A stretch of DNA of 64,000 nt, from NCBI GenBank assembly GCA_013821315.1, contig JACDHA010000001.1, forward strand, positions 51,466 through 115,465, read 5' to 3'. The position numbers and the translations under genes were made by a program. Within the stretch, counting starts at the first letter, position 1. The number at the start of each line of letters is the position of its first letter. The notes under the pieces were generated by a model that had not been told where the DNA came from, did not search any database, and saw only the letters and a program-made list of their open reading frames with translations. This document shows positions 26,513 to 36,177 of this stretch, piece after piece. This stretch comes from Candidatus Dependentiae bacterium (GTDB lineage: Bacteria; Babelota; Babeliae; Babelales; Babelaceae).

Positions 26513-27246
26513 GCAAGGAGTTGCATACTGCTATAGGGGCTATTGGCTATATAGTTGAGAGGTGTTAATTCCCTTTTATTGCTTTTCATTATGTGCTGCA
26601 TAGCACCATAGCATAACAAGATTTTAGTAGTTTCTTTACTATGCGCTTGTAGTGCTTTATGAAGCAGAGTGTTTCCTAAGTTGTCTTTAATATGTATGCT
26701 CATGCCTCGCTTGAGTAACTTTTTAACTATTTCTGACCTGTCTTGCTCTATAGCTTTAAAAAGTTCTTGCTTTTTACTAGCAAGAAAAGCAAGTGCGTTT
26801 TTGTTTCTTGGTGCACCTTGCTGCAATAGTTTTACTACATCTAATATACTATCTTGAGAAATTGCTTTATCAAAAAGACCATTGCAAATTTCGATAAAAG
26901 CTTCATTTTCTCTAGACTCTTTATCAATCGAAGCGCCATAAGCCAAAAACAAAGGGATGCATGGCAGGTAATTCTTTTTTAGAGCCCATAAAATTAAAGT
27001 AGATTCGTGGGTATATATTTCGTAAGGCGGCGGGAATCTGGTTTGCCATATAACTGGTATAAAAATATCATCAGGATGAGCAACCACCTGTTGCTCTAGG
27101 AGGATAGTATCTTGTTTTTTGATTAATGGTATTAATGGATGCTGTGCTTTATAATCATTTAAGAGAAATGGCCCAGGTGGAAATAAAGTGTATACCGTGC
27201 TCATAAAACACGCGGTAACTAATAATTTTAAAATAAGTAATTTCAC
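26497..27246 (-). CDS. Exported ankyrin-repeat protein
   Basis: The protein has 249 residues from a GTG start with AGGAAATACACT in front. The signal peptide is MKLLILKLLVTACFMSTVYT. Ankyrin repeats are diverged; the clearest is NLGNTLLHKALQAHSKETTKILL near 190. The segment KQELFKAIEQDRSEIVKKLL then LTPLNYIANSP matches the C-terminal module of the ANK proteins at 14641 and 17737. The 3' end overlaps the pseudopilin operon tail-to-tail by 16 bases. Confidence 0.8.
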   Translation of the reverse strand: MKLLILKLLVTACFMSTVYTLFPPGPFLLNDYKAQHPLIPLIKKQDTILLEQQVVAHPDDIFIPVIWQTRFPPPYEIYTHESTLILWALKKNYLPCIPLFLAYGASIDKESRENEAFIEICNGLFDKAISQDSILDVVKLLQQGAPRNKNALAFLASKKQELFKAIEQDRSEIVKKLLKRGMSIHIKDNLGNTLLHKALQAHSKETTKILLCYGAMQHIMKSNKRELTPLNYIANSPYSSMQLLAQLCV

Positions 27247-27346
27247 AGTGTATTTCCTGACTTAATAATAAATAGCAAGCTTTAATTGAGTATAAATTTT
27301 ATAGGTACTAAGTCTAGGTTAGCAACGGAGAGCGTCTAAACTGCTA

Positions 27347-28495
27347 CTATTTTATGGGAGCATACACCTGTTGAGCTACTAAAGCGGCAATGTTTTTATA
27401 AAAAGGAGCTTCTTCAGAGGTTAGTCTAGCTTCAAGTTGCTCAATACCTAGTGGTCTAAAGCGATCGTACAATGTGCTAAAGAGTATATTTTTAGTATCG
27501 TTAGACAAATTGTAATGAGCAATCGAATAACCTGCATGCTCAGTTAAAAGAGTGGTAAGCAGTTGTGAGTTATAAGAATTCAAGCATATAAGTAAGGGCA
27601 TTTTAGAAGCACGAGTTATAATTTTAGCAGCAAGTGTATACAGCTTGAGAGGAGCAAAAGATTGTTCAAGAGCCATTTTTAATGTTATATAACGCTCATC
27701 TAGTTTATAATTATATTGTAAAGAAAGTAGAAACTTCCCATAGTCATCAAGTGTTGTAAGTACTTGTTTAAAATCTTCACTTGTACTTATAGCTTGTATT
27801 TTATCATCTAAAACATCAAGCGCATCTAAAGCAGAAGGATAGAGCTCTGTAGCTCGCTCTTTTAGGTGCTGAATGTATCCCTTAAGGGCAATAAAGCTTA
27901 TCGGGGTAGTAGAGTGACATGCAAGATCCTGCAAAAGTATAGATTTAACGTGCCTAAAAGAAGTTGAAATGCCTTTTGTAGCACAAGTAAACAAAGTTTT
28001 TGTGTTAGTAGGTAAATCGGTAAGTGCATCAGTAAACTTTTTATATTCTAGATTAAAAGCTTGTTCTAAATCTGCTATTGTCCACATATAAGATGATGCT
28101 GGTATACCAATAAGAGGGTTTTCTGGTACAGAGCCTTGTGTCCATGCAAGCATACTATATAAAGCACTATAGAGCGGATTTAAACTTATAAGAGTCGTAT
28201 AACACCGTTGATCTTGTGCATTGCTGTTTATGTTATCTAAAAAATCTATTTTATCACAAGAGTTATAGGTACATACATGTAAAAGTACCGGTTTTATAGT
28301 TTTAAAAAACAGATTTAATTGCTCTAGTTGTTCTTCCTTATGATCCTGTAGTTGACCTTCTGTGGGAGAAAGTAACCAGAGTACCTGGCCACTGGTCGAA
28401 GTAAGTTCCGTTATACGAGTAATCGTACCACTAAGAGCATAGGGAAAAATTATTAATATTGACAAGATGAGCATAGCTGTTTTTTGATTGTACAT
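27347..28495 (-). CDS. Exported protein of unknown function
   Basis: The protein has 382 residues. A signal peptide (AMLILSILIIFPYALSG) is followed by a largely helical domain (about 140-300, with KALE/LDVLDDK-type helices). An early strand reads GQVLWLLSPTEGQL, and HVCTYNSCDKIDF carries two Cys. No family recognised. The ATG at 28495 has a weak ribosome binding site (AGAAAGAA). TATACT on the minus strand near 28535 is a plausible -10. Confidence 0.7.
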   Translation of the reverse strand: MYNQKTAMLILSILIIFPYALSGTITRITELTSTSGQVLWLLSPTEGQLQDHKEEQLEQLNLFFKTIKPVLLHVCTYNSCDKIDFLDNINSNAQDQRCYTTLISLNPLYSALYSMLAWTQGSVPENPLIGIPASSYMWTIADLEQAFNLEYKKFTDALTDLPTNTKTLFTCATKGISTSFRHVKSILLQDLACHSTTPISFIALKGYIQHLKERATELYPSALDALDVLDDKIQAISTSEDFKQVLTTLDDYGKFLLSLQYNYKLDERYITLKMALEQSFAPLKLYTLAAKIITRASKMPLLICLNSYNSQLLTTLLTEHAGYSIAHYNLSNDTKNILFSTLYDRFRPLGIEQLEARLTSEEAPFYKNIAALVAQQVYAPIK

Positions 28496-28655
28496 ATATT
28501 CTTTCTTTTTTAGAAAATGGATAACTTAAAAAGTATATACCACAATAGAGCGCCACACAAAAGGCTAAGGCGAGCCTTCTTGACTTTTAGCTCATTATAA
28601 ATTACAATTAGTAGTATATATATTTTATTAAATTAAATTATTATCAGGAGTTCGT

Positions 28656-30203
28656 ATGAAGTGTGTGAAAATAATAGTATTAATGAGTATTCTCTGTACG
28701 GGCTTTTTTGGACTTATAAGTATGAGTCCTAACTCAAATCCAAGCGCGCAAAGTTTAGAGGCTGATGCTTTAGCAAAACAAGAAGAAGCTAATTTAAGTG
28801 AAAGCGTCATAGAAATCTCAAAAAATAAAGATCATTTTGATTCCTATGCCTCTGCTCAGTTAACACCGGATAAATTTGATAGCGTTCCTAATGTTCCCGG
28901 CTGGTATACACCAAAAGGACATTTGAGCTCTATTTTTGAAGATTTAACTTATTACACTAATAATGCAGAGGTTTATTCAGGTATACGAGCAGGCTATTTT
29001 TATGCTCCTGAGTCTAGTAATCCTCGAGCAAAGCCTATTGTTATAGTTGTTGTACATGGTACGGGATTTAGTGCTTTTGGTATTAAAACTGGTGGAGCGG
29101 CAACAGTAGATTATTTTGATCCAACAACAGAATCATTTAAAGGCATTTTAAACTTTGCTCGATCTGAAGCTGATAAAGCACAAGCCCCAGTACAAGTAGT
29201 GTCATTTCAATGGAGCGGTGCAAATACCACTTCAAAACGTATTGATCCAGGTGCGGTACTCGCTAATGTATTGAAGCGGTATGCTAACTTTAAGATACTA
29301 ACTATTTCGCATAGTCATGGTGGCAATATTGTTAATATTGCTTCAAATCAACCTAATGTGCCTCTTATAGACACTATGATTCAAGTAGCTACTCCTGTTC
29401 GTGATATTAAAGCTGAAGGTGGTATATATGTACCTAAAAACTTTAATACATTGTTCCAATTCTGGTCAAGTAACGATTTTGTTGTACTTGCTGGAGCTGT
29501 AAGCTCTTGGGCAGATTTTTATGCAGGTGAAATATTTAAAAGAAGTACCCGTAAATATATACCTCTTATTAACCCTAATAATCCTTTATATAGACAAGGA
29601 GCATACAATCCTTTTGTAACATTTCCTCAAGGAATGGTTTATAATATTCGGTCTCAGGTTAATGGTGCTTTTGTAGGCCATTCATGGATTGATGAGTTAA
29701 CACCAGTGCTTATCCCTACATTGCAGGAGATACGCCAAAATTATAAGGCCAATACAGACCTTGAACTTGACGTTGAAACTAAGAGCCACGAGGTTATTGT
29801 AGCAATACGTCACGCCTTACAAGAGACAGTCTACTACAAAGACTTCTTGAAACCTTTAAGTGATATAGATCCTATATTTAAAACTGTACTTGATAATCAA
29901 GAACGGCAAGAAAAACAGTACAGCGATCTACAAAAAGCACGTTATTTTGCGTTACATAAAATTGATATGAACCTTGTAGACCCTAAACTAAGAGCTGCAG
30001 TACGTAAATTAGAATCTGCAGTGCAAACGGCGGCTTCATATGTACCTAATATTCCTTTAAGTGGTATTCTTTCTTCTGCAAAACAAGCTGCAGGGTCATA
30101 TTTGCCAACAATATCTTATCGCAATATATGGGGCAATAGAGGGTATGCTCAACCTCAACAACCTCAAAGTAACAGTAATAGTAATAGCAATTCAAATAGT
30201 TAG
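28656..30203 (+). CDS. Exported alpha/beta-hydrolase (lipase-like)
   Basis: The protein has 515 residues. A signal peptide ends at GLIS and is followed directly by Met. The hydrolase core is visible: VIVVVHGTGFSAFG (oxyanion region, about 130-143), the nucleophile elbow ISHSHGGNIVN (Ser near 217) and a late GHSWIDEL that may hold the catalytic His. The C-terminal 120 residues are helical and end in a Gln/Pro then Asn-Ser repeat tail. It is likely a secreted esterase or lipase; the substrate is unknown. Ribosome binding site AGGAGTTCGT. Confidence 0.75.
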   Translation: MKCVKIIVLMSILCTGFFGLISMSPNSNPSAQSLEADALAKQEEANLSESVIEISKNKDHFDSYASAQLTPDKFDSVPNVPGWYTPKGHLSSIFEDLTYYTNNAEVYSGIRAGYFYAPESSNPRAKPIVIVVVHGTGFSAFGIKTGGAATVDYFDPTTESFKGILNFARSEADKAQAPVQVVSFQWSGANTTSKRIDPGAVLANVLKRYANFKILTISHSHGGNIVNIASNQPNVPLIDTMIQVATPVRDIKAEGGIYVPKNFNTLFQFWSSNDFVVLAGAVSSWADFYAGEIFKRSTRKYIPLINPNNPLYRQGAYNPFVTFPQGMVYNIRSQVNGAFVGHSWIDELTPVLIPTLQEIRQNYKANTDLELDVETKSHEVIVAIRHALQETVYYKDFLKPLSDIDPIFKTVLDNQERQEKQYSDLQKARYFALHKIDMNLVDPKLRAAVRKLESAVQTAASYVPNIPLSGILSSAKQAAGSYLPTISYRNIWGNRGYAQPQQPQSNSNSNSNSNS

Positions 30204-30210
30204 AAATTAA

Positions 30211-30260
30211 CAAGTATCTTTAGTGTCAACATAGTATGGTTCTAAAGATACTTGTTTGAA
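30211..30260 (+). terminator. Hairpin terminator
   Basis: CAAGTATCTTTAG pairs with CTAAAGATACTTG around an 18-base loop and is followed by TTTG. It lies just after the lipase-like gene. The T-run is short. Confidence 0.55.
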
Positions 30261-30284
30261 ATAGCAGACATTGTCGAGTATACT
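30256..30284 (+). promoter_or_regulatory. Sigma-70-like promoter of the NlpC/P60-dacB operon
   Basis: TTGAAA at 30256-30261 and TATACT at 30279-30284 are spaced by exactly 17 bases. They lie 47 bases before the ATG at 30331. Confidence 0.65.
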
Positions 30285-30330
30285 CATCTAAAAGTAAAAA
30301 AAAATTATTTCTTATCTTAAAGGGTTGTTT

Positions 30331-31572
30331 ATGTCATTGTTTTTTTCAAAAAAAGTATTTTTTATAGTTAGTCTTTATATTCCTCTACTGCATTGTGCTT
30401 ACAGTCAAGAAGTATTTCTTGGCAATAAAGCGGTCGTTACGGTGCCAGTAGCTGATACAGCGACTAAATCTTTAGCATTTTTAACCCATGGTAAATCTTT
30501 AGAACAGGTGTATACTACTTTGCCTTGCTCTCCGGCGACTGGGCCTTCTTCATGTGCTCGTGCACACCAATTTTTATTTAATGAAATTGTAGCAGTAACA
30601 CAAGAGGCTGGTGATGAAGTTGAATGTAAGGTGAATAATGTGTTTTATGAAGATCCATTAAATATACCGATTTCATCATTTTGGACACTTAAAAAATATA
30701 TTGCGCTTCTTAAAAATACTAAAAATACAGCAGTGCCTGAGCCTTATGCTTTAGATTGCAAGCAGGTACTGGATGCTCCAAATGTTCTTACGCTTACTTT
30801 GCCTTGGCATGACCAAGTAACAGAAAAAACCTATTCTGTTGGAACTCGTTTTGTGCGCGTTAAAGAAAGGGATACTGCTCATGAGTATGGCGTTAAACTT
30901 AACGCAGTACTTACTGATGGCAATCTAGAAGCTATAGTATCTATGGTGCCTAAAGATTCTGCTATAATTGTGCATGGCTTAACTTTTCAAGAACGTCAAA
31001 AAGTATTTGTTTCTGTTCTTAAAAAATGGGTGTCTTCTCTTGCTGTTATAGCTTACGTATGGGGCGGTGGTAGTTGCATTAAAACATATAAAGATGCAGA
31101 TTTTTCTTTGGCTTCAGAAAAGCGAGGAGATGATGATCTTACCTATTGGACACGTCCTAATGATGGGATACCTCACTCTGGTTTTGATTGTTCAGGCTTA
31201 GTGCTACGTGCTGCGCAAATAGCAGGATTACCCTACTTTTTTAAAAATACTGCTACACTAGCTCATAATATAGGTGAATTAAAAAGCACCGAAGAGCTTG
31301 AAGAAGGTGACCTTGTTTTTTATCAAGGACACGTAATGATTGTAAGTGATCTTGCAAATAATGAAATAATTGAAGCAATAGGTTACAGCTCAGGGTATGG
31401 CAAAGTCCATGCACTTACATTAGCTAAAGCTTTTGAGGGTATTACTACCTATGCTGACTTAACAGCTGCCTACTTTGCTAAGCGGCCACTTAAACGTCTT
31501 AAGCGTGATGGTACTATTGCTCGAGAACTTCCAACTTTTAAATTATTAAAATTACAAAATATAGGTCTGTAA
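30331..31572 (+). CDS. Exported NlpC/P60-family cell wall hydrolase
   Basis: The protein has 413 residues from the ATG at 30331 (AAAGGG six bases upstream; a TTG at 30325 is less likely). A signal peptide ends near HCAYS. The C-terminal NlpC/P60 domain has SGFDCSGLVLRAAQ (catalytic Cys near 286) and GDLVFYQGHVMIVSD (catalytic His near 333). The family cuts peptide stems of peptidoglycan. The N-terminal 230 residues probably hold SH3-like targeting domains, but this is not clear by eye. One base separates it from dacB, and the two work on the same polymer. Confidence 0.87.
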   Translation: MSLFFSKKVFFIVSLYIPLLHCAYSQEVFLGNKAVVTVPVADTATKSLAFLTHGKSLEQVYTTLPCSPATGPSSCARAHQFLFNEIVAVTQEAGDEVECKVNNVFYEDPLNIPISSFWTLKKYIALLKNTKNTAVPEPYALDCKQVLDAPNVLTLTLPWHDQVTEKTYSVGTRFVRVKERDTAHEYGVKLNAVLTDGNLEAIVSMVPKDSAIIVHGLTFQERQKVFVSVLKKWVSSLAVIAYVWGGGSCIKTYKDADFSLASEKRGDDDLTYWTRPNDGIPHSGFDCSGLVLRAAQIAGLPYFFKNTATLAHNIGELKSTEELEEGDLVFYQGHVMIVSDLANNEIIEAIGYSSGYGKVHALTLAKAFEGITTYADLTAAYFAKRPLKRLKRDGTIARELPTFKLLKLQNIGL

Positions 31573-31573
31573 T

Positions 31574-33037
31574 ATGAAAAGCTCTAACTTATTTAATAAC
31601 ATTTTAGCTCGTACTGTTTTTATCAGTTTTTTACTTAGTGCTTTTAGCTTAAATAGTGTTAGCCCAGAGCAAAAAACATATATTAAACAAAGTATAAAAA
31701 GTTTAATTAACAACGTAGATCCAAATGCTCATATAGGAGTAGAAATTGTTTCTTTAAGGGACCATGAATGCATCTACCAAAAAAATAGAGATCAACTGTT
31801 TATACCTGCAAGTGTACTAAAACTTTTTACTGCTACAGCTGCGCTTACTTATTTAGGTAAAGATTATAGATTTATTACTCAAATTTTATCAGATGCACCA
31901 GTGACTGATGGTATAGTACATGGTTCTCTTTACATTAAAGGATCGGGTGATCCTTCACTTGAAACTAAAGACATTGTACAGTTAGTAAGTAATCTTAAAG
32001 AATTAGGTATTAATGAAATTCATGGAGATATTGTAGTTGATACCTCTGAATTTGATACAATGCATTTTGGCCCAGGCTGGATGTGGGATGAAGGAGCTGC
32101 CAGTTTTAACGCTCCTATTGATGCTTTAACGGTAAATCATAACTGTGTAAAAGTTACAGTAAGTCCAAGCCACTTAGGAGCTGCTCCACTGGTAGTTTTA
32201 ACTCCGTCAACTAATTATATGGGTATAGACAATCAAGCGCTAACGAGTGAGATTGATGGGTCGCCAGCTTTACGTATTGCAAGGCGCTGGTTAGCTAGGG
32301 AAAATGTTATAGATATTACTGGATCTGTGGAGTTAGAATCTGTTCCTAAACAAGGTGAGTATACTGTTGAGAAACCAGCTTTGTATGCAGCAACATTATT
32401 TAAAGAGTTACTGGCACAAGCAAGTATTGTTTTTAGAGGCACTATACTAAAAGATAGGCCAGTGGCAAAAAATGCTCATATTTTAGCTTCTCATGCATCA
32501 GAGCCATTAGAAAATCTTTTAAAGACAATGCTTAAAAACTCGGATAATCTTTACGCTGAGTGTTTGTTTAAAAAGTTAGGAAAAATTGCAACAGAGGAAC
32601 GTGGCAGTTGGCAGACAGGAAAAAAAGCTTTACAGGGTTTTTTTGAAAACGTACTTGGTATAACTACTGACCGTTATGTAGTAGTTGATGGTAGTGGTTT
32701 TTCACGTTATAATTTGATCTCGCCTCATCAACTGGTAATGCTTTTAGACTATATTGCTAAAGATGCTTTGCTTTTAGGGCAACTTACACCTTTATTGCCT
32801 TTAGCAGGTGTTGATGGAACGTTAAAAGATAGGCTTAAAGAAGGTCCAGCTTGTCGCAATGTGCAAGCTAAAACTGGCACTATGACTGGTGTTTCCGCTC
32901 TTGCTGGTTTCATGTGTACTAAAAGTCGTGAACCTTTAGCTTTTGCTGTAATGATAAATGGTGTTACCAAACCTGTAAGAGAGTATAAGCTTCTTTTAGA
33001 GGATCAAATTTGTACACTGCTGGCAGATTTAGAATAG
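31574..33037 (+). CDS. dacB: D-alanyl-D-alanine carboxypeptidase/endopeptidase (PBP4 type)
   Basis: The protein has 487 residues and an N-terminal signal segment. It has the three penicillin-binding motifs of class C PBPs: SVLKL (SxxK, Ser near 80), SDN (near 322) and KTGTMTG (near 433). The large insert between SxxK and SxN is typical of DacB. It trims or cuts peptidoglycan cross-links in the periplasm. It is the second gene of an operon with the NlpC/P60 hydrolase. AGGTCTGTAAT is a modest ribosome binding site. Confidence 0.92.
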   Translation: MKSSNLFNNILARTVFISFLLSAFSLNSVSPEQKTYIKQSIKSLINNVDPNAHIGVEIVSLRDHECIYQKNRDQLFIPASVLKLFTATAALTYLGKDYRFITQILSDAPVTDGIVHGSLYIKGSGDPSLETKDIVQLVSNLKELGINEIHGDIVVDTSEFDTMHFGPGWMWDEGAASFNAPIDALTVNHNCVKVTVSPSHLGAAPLVVLTPSTNYMGIDNQALTSEIDGSPALRIARRWLARENVIDITGSVELESVPKQGEYTVEKPALYAATLFKELLAQASIVFRGTILKDRPVAKNAHILASHASEPLENLLKTMLKNSDNLYAECLFKKLGKIATEERGSWQTGKKALQGFFENVLGITTDRYVVVDGSGFSRYNLISPHQLVMLLDYIAKDALLLGQLTPLLPLAGVDGTLKDRLKEGPACRNVQAKTGTMTGVSALAGFMCTKSREPLAFAVMINGVTKPVREYKLLLEDQICTLLADLE

Positions 33038-33055
33038 TTTTATATAATGTGTTGT

Positions 33056-33478
33056 TTATAGTTTAAAGGGATTTGTGACTTTTAAATTAGCTTCAATTAC
33101 TTGATTGGCATGCATGTCTTCGGTGTACAAAATAGTGCATTTATTTTCCAATGCTGAAGCGACCATAAGGCTATCAAAATAAGAATAGTGATATTTATGA
33201 GCAATAAATAGTGCATGTTCAATGGTAGCAAATGTTACTAAAGCAATATCAAAATGATCAGCGAATTCTTTTATAGCGTGACTAATACTTTCAAAGGTAA
33301 TTGTTTTTTTCTTTCTCATGACATTGATAAATTCATTGATTACCTGAGTGCTAATGACAAATTGCAAGTCTGTATTAATTAATGTTTCAATTGTTTTTCT
33401 TTTGGCTATTTCATCAATTGAATAAAGGTAAATTAATACGTTAGTATCAATAAAACATTTAACGCTCATTGGCTTCAT
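33056..33478 (-). CDS. vapC: PIN-domain toxin (VapC-like)
   Basis: The protein has 140 residues, or 137 from a second ATG at 33469. PIN-domain ribonuclease residues are in place: CFIDTNVLIYLY (first Asp), VINEF (Glu) and YFDSLMVASALENKCTILYTEDM (last acids). VapC toxins cut RNA, often initiator tRNA. It overlaps the upstream antitoxin gene by about 20 bases, as usual for such pairs. Confidence 0.87.
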   Translation of the reverse strand: MKPMSVKCFIDTNVLIYLYSIDEIAKRKTIETLINTDLQFVISTQVINEFINVMRKKKTITFESISHAIKEFADHFDIALVTFATIEHALFIAHKYHYSYFDSLMVASALENKCTILYTEDMHANQVIEANLKVTNPFKL

Positions 33479-33665
33479 CTCTAGTAAAATGAAGATTTTT
33501 TGTCTCTATTGCTAGTGCAGAAAATGTTTTATTTTTAGATTGTTTGGGTTGTTCATTTTCAATAAGGATAATAACACGAACTTTGCCTAATAAGCTCTTA
33601 ACATACTTTTTAGGAACTTTAATAGTTCCGTCTTCTGCTTTTGTAATAAATTCTATTGCTTGCAT
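33459..33665 (-). CDS. Antitoxin of the VapC-like toxin
   Basis: The protein has 68 residues. The N-terminal half looks like an AbrB/MazE swapped-hairpin DNA-binding domain (FITKAEDGTIKVPKKYVKSL). The C-terminal tail (KTFSALAIETKNLHFTRDE) would block the toxin. AGGAG lies nine bases before the ATG. It is first in the pair and probably represses the operon. Confidence 0.78.
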   Translation of the reverse strand: MQAIEFITKAEDGTIKVPKKYVKSLLGKVRVIILIENEQPKQSKNKTFSALAIETKNLHFTRDEANER

Positions 33666-33854
33666 ATTAATTGCTCCTGTTTAATAGAAAAATGTTTAAA
33701 TTAAGTCTAAGCTATAAATAATTATTACTCAAGGATCATGCATAAGAATCTGTGTGAATTTTATATGATCAGCTATTTATGCATGTTTCCAAACAAGTAG
33801 TTGTTAAATATGTTAAGTTAAAATTAATACAAGTACTAGTATCAAGGAAATGTA

Positions 33855-35189
33855 ATGAAATTATTTTGTTATAAAACAGCCTGTCTTTGGCTCAGTATTT
33901 TTAGCTGTTTAATTATTAGATTGTCGGCTATGAGCTATGAGCAACAATTAATCAAAGAAGTAAGCAATTATAGGAATTTTTCAAGTGCAATTAGCCAAGA
34001 TTTATACTCACTTGCAGCGGTGCAAGATGAGCCTCTATGGACTTTGGCTGAAGAAAAATCACCACCTTTGTTTAATGAGTTTCTTGCATTAAAAAATACT
34101 ATTGGCTTTGTTTCTTTGGGTGACTTTCCTACTCCCATTACTCAGACCCCTCACTTAGCAGCTATTGTAGGTGCTAAAAGTATGTATGTTAAGCGTGACG
34201 ATCTAAGTGGCAAAAAAACAGGTGAAAATAGTCGGCTCTTTGGTGGCAATAAAGTACGTAAACTTGAATTTTTACTTGCTGATGCTCTAAAGCATAATGC
34301 CCAAACAATAATTACGTTTGGCTGTGCTGGCTCTAATCATGCACTTGCTACAAGTACCTATGCTCATGAGCTTGGTCTTAAGAGTATTTCTTTGCTAAGA
34401 CCGCAACCAAACTCACATATAGTTCGCCGTAATTTGTTATTAGGCTTAAGTAATGGCACTACACTTAGATTGTCTCCCACTGCAGAATTACACAAAAGCG
34501 TAATCATTGCTGAACTGGTTAATCATAAACAACTCTATGGCAGCTTTCCGTATGTTATTCCTGTAGGTGGCTCATGCCCTTTAGGTATACTAGGGTTTAT
34601 CAATGCTGCTTTTGAGTTAAAAGAACAAATAGCTCGTGGCCTTATGCCTGAACCTGATAGAATCTATGTACCTGTTGGCAGTTGTGGCACTTTTGTGGGA
34701 TTACTTTTAGGTGTTAAAGCGGCTAAGCTTAAAAGTCGGGTAATTGGTGTAACAGTAGAACCCGAAGAGCAAGAACATGAGTTTTTAGAAAAAGTGCTTA
34801 AATTATTTAAAGAGACAAACAATTTACTTTATGCTAACGATCACACTTTTACTCGATTTAATCTTGCTGCTAGTGATATAGAACTTTTTTATAAAGCTTG
34901 TGGGCAAGAGTATGCTCTCTTTACTCAAGAGGCTGTCGATGCTATAAAACTAGTAAATAAAACAGAAAATATACAGCTTGATGGTGTCTATACAGGTAAG
35001 GCCTTTGCGGGAATGCTCGAGCATATTCAAGAGAATCCTGTTGCTCAAGAAGTTGTACTCTTTTGGAACACCTTTTGTGCAGATTCGTTTGAGTCTCAAG
35101 TTGTTAGTCAAGACTACCGAAAATTACCTAAAGCTTTTCATCACTATTTTGAAACCGAAGTGCAAGCTTTAGATAACTCTCTTGAATAA
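33855..35189 (+). CDS. PLP-dependent deaminase/desulfhydrase family protein with a signal peptide
   Basis: The protein has 444 residues. The fold is that of ACC deaminase and D-cysteine desulfhydrase: VKRDDLSGKK, then the PLP-lysine motif FGGNKVRKLEF (Lys near 132), GCAGSNHALATSTYAHELG and a late PVGSCGTFVGLLLG phosphate loop. An N-terminal signal peptide ending at RLSA, then Met, precedes a 75-residue extension. PLP enzymes of this group are usually cytosolic, so export is unusual. AAGGAAATGTA precedes the ATG. Confidence 0.82.
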   Translation: MKLFCYKTACLWLSIFSCLIIRLSAMSYEQQLIKEVSNYRNFSSAISQDLYSLAAVQDEPLWTLAEEKSPPLFNEFLALKNTIGFVSLGDFPTPITQTPHLAAIVGAKSMYVKRDDLSGKKTGENSRLFGGNKVRKLEFLLADALKHNAQTIITFGCAGSNHALATSTYAHELGLKSISLLRPQPNSHIVRRNLLLGLSNGTTLRLSPTAELHKSVIIAELVNHKQLYGSFPYVIPVGGSCPLGILGFINAAFELKEQIARGLMPEPDRIYVPVGSCGTFVGLLLGVKAAKLKSRVIGVTVEPEEQEHEFLEKVLKLFKETNNLLYANDHTFTRFNLAASDIELFYKACGQEYALFTQEAVDAIKLVNKTENIQLDGVYTGKAFAGMLEHIQENPVAQEVVLFWNTFCADSFESQVVSQDYRKLPKAFHHYFETEVQALDNSLE

Positions 35190-35251
35190 AACTGAACGCA
35201 CTCAAAATGAGCTGTAGGTTGAGCGATAGTGTTATTTGACTTGCTTGGTAA

Positions 35252-36097
35252 CTACAGCCAAGAAAGATAATTATTATAAATATAATCAGGTAAGTGTTTA
35301 AGCAAGAAAGAAACTATCCATACTTTGGAAGGCACATATATGACCTGCTTTTGTTTTTTAATTCCTTCAACGATGGTTTTACCTGCTTGCTCTACAGTAA
35401 CCTCCCAATAAGCTGAAGGATCTTCGCCTAAACGGGAATGCTCAACCGCTACGTAGCCAGCCACTACGTCAGTTACTTTAACGGGTAGGTTGTTTTGCTT
35501 TAAATAATTACGTATACCTTCCATATAATATGAAGTACAGGCTTTTGCAGCTGAATATTCTGGGCTGTATGCCACACCTCGTTGTCCACTGGTTGATGAG
35601 ATTCCCACTAAATGTCCAGAACCTTGTGCTTTAAAAAAATCTAGAGCAACATCTGCCATTGCTATAAAACCTTTTGCATCAACATCGAGAGTTCTTTCTT
35701 TTTCAGACCATGTTTTTTGTGGATTAAAGTCGGCTTCATTTTTTGCAGTTGCATTGCGGTTATCAAGGTAGGCACTAATGCTAATAACCATAAGGTCAAG
35801 GCCACCCATTTTCTCAATAAGTTCTTGTAGTTGTTGGCGTGCACTTGGGTGTGTCACATCAATTTGTTTGATAAATGTCGGTGTGGCGATTTCTTTCTGT
35901 AATGATTCGAGTAAAGATATCCTTCGGGCTACCAAACCTACGTTATAACCTTCTTTGCTTAAAAGCTTTGCTATCTCTCTTCCCATTCCCGAACTTGCGC
36001 CTATAACAATAGCTTTTTTTTCTGTAGGTAAACAATCAGTAATGACTGCTCTAAAAGAGCAAGCAACTATAAGCAGTAGTGAACGAAAAAGCTTCAT
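35252..36097 (-). CDS. Short-chain dehydrogenase/reductase
   Basis: The protein has 281 residues. The ATG at 36097 is chosen because a perfect AGGAGG sits eight bases before it; a longer frame reaches 36163. A hydrophobic start (KLFRSLLLIVACSFRAVI) may be a signal or anchor. The NAD(P) motif is IGASSGMGREIAKLL (about 34-48), followed by the catalytic Ser in GISSTSGQRG and YSAAKA (Tyr and Lys near 180). The substrate is unknown. Confidence 0.85.
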   Translation of the reverse strand: MKLFRSLLLIVACSFRAVITDCLPTEKKAIVIGASSGMGREIAKLLSKEGYNVGLVARRISLLESLQKEIATPTFIKQIDVTHPSARQQLQELIEKMGGLDLMVISISAYLDNRNATAKNEADFNPQKTWSEKERTLDVDAKGFIAMADVALDFFKAQGSGHLVGISSTSGQRGVAYSPEYSAAKACTSYYMEGIRNYLKQNNLPVKVTDVVAGYVAVEHSRLGEDPSAYWEVTVEQAGKTIVEGIKKQKQVIYVPSKVWIVSFLLKHLPDYIYNNYLSWL

Positions 36098-36177
36098 GAT
36101 TACCTCCTGTAATATAATAAAAATTGTCATATGTTTATAAAAAGGAATTACATAATATAGCATACTATTAATTAAAA

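Noticed and set aside
30160..30200. Asn-Ser tail as a CRISPR-like or satellite repeat.
   Set aside because: It is a short coding repeat in frame with the lipase-like protein.
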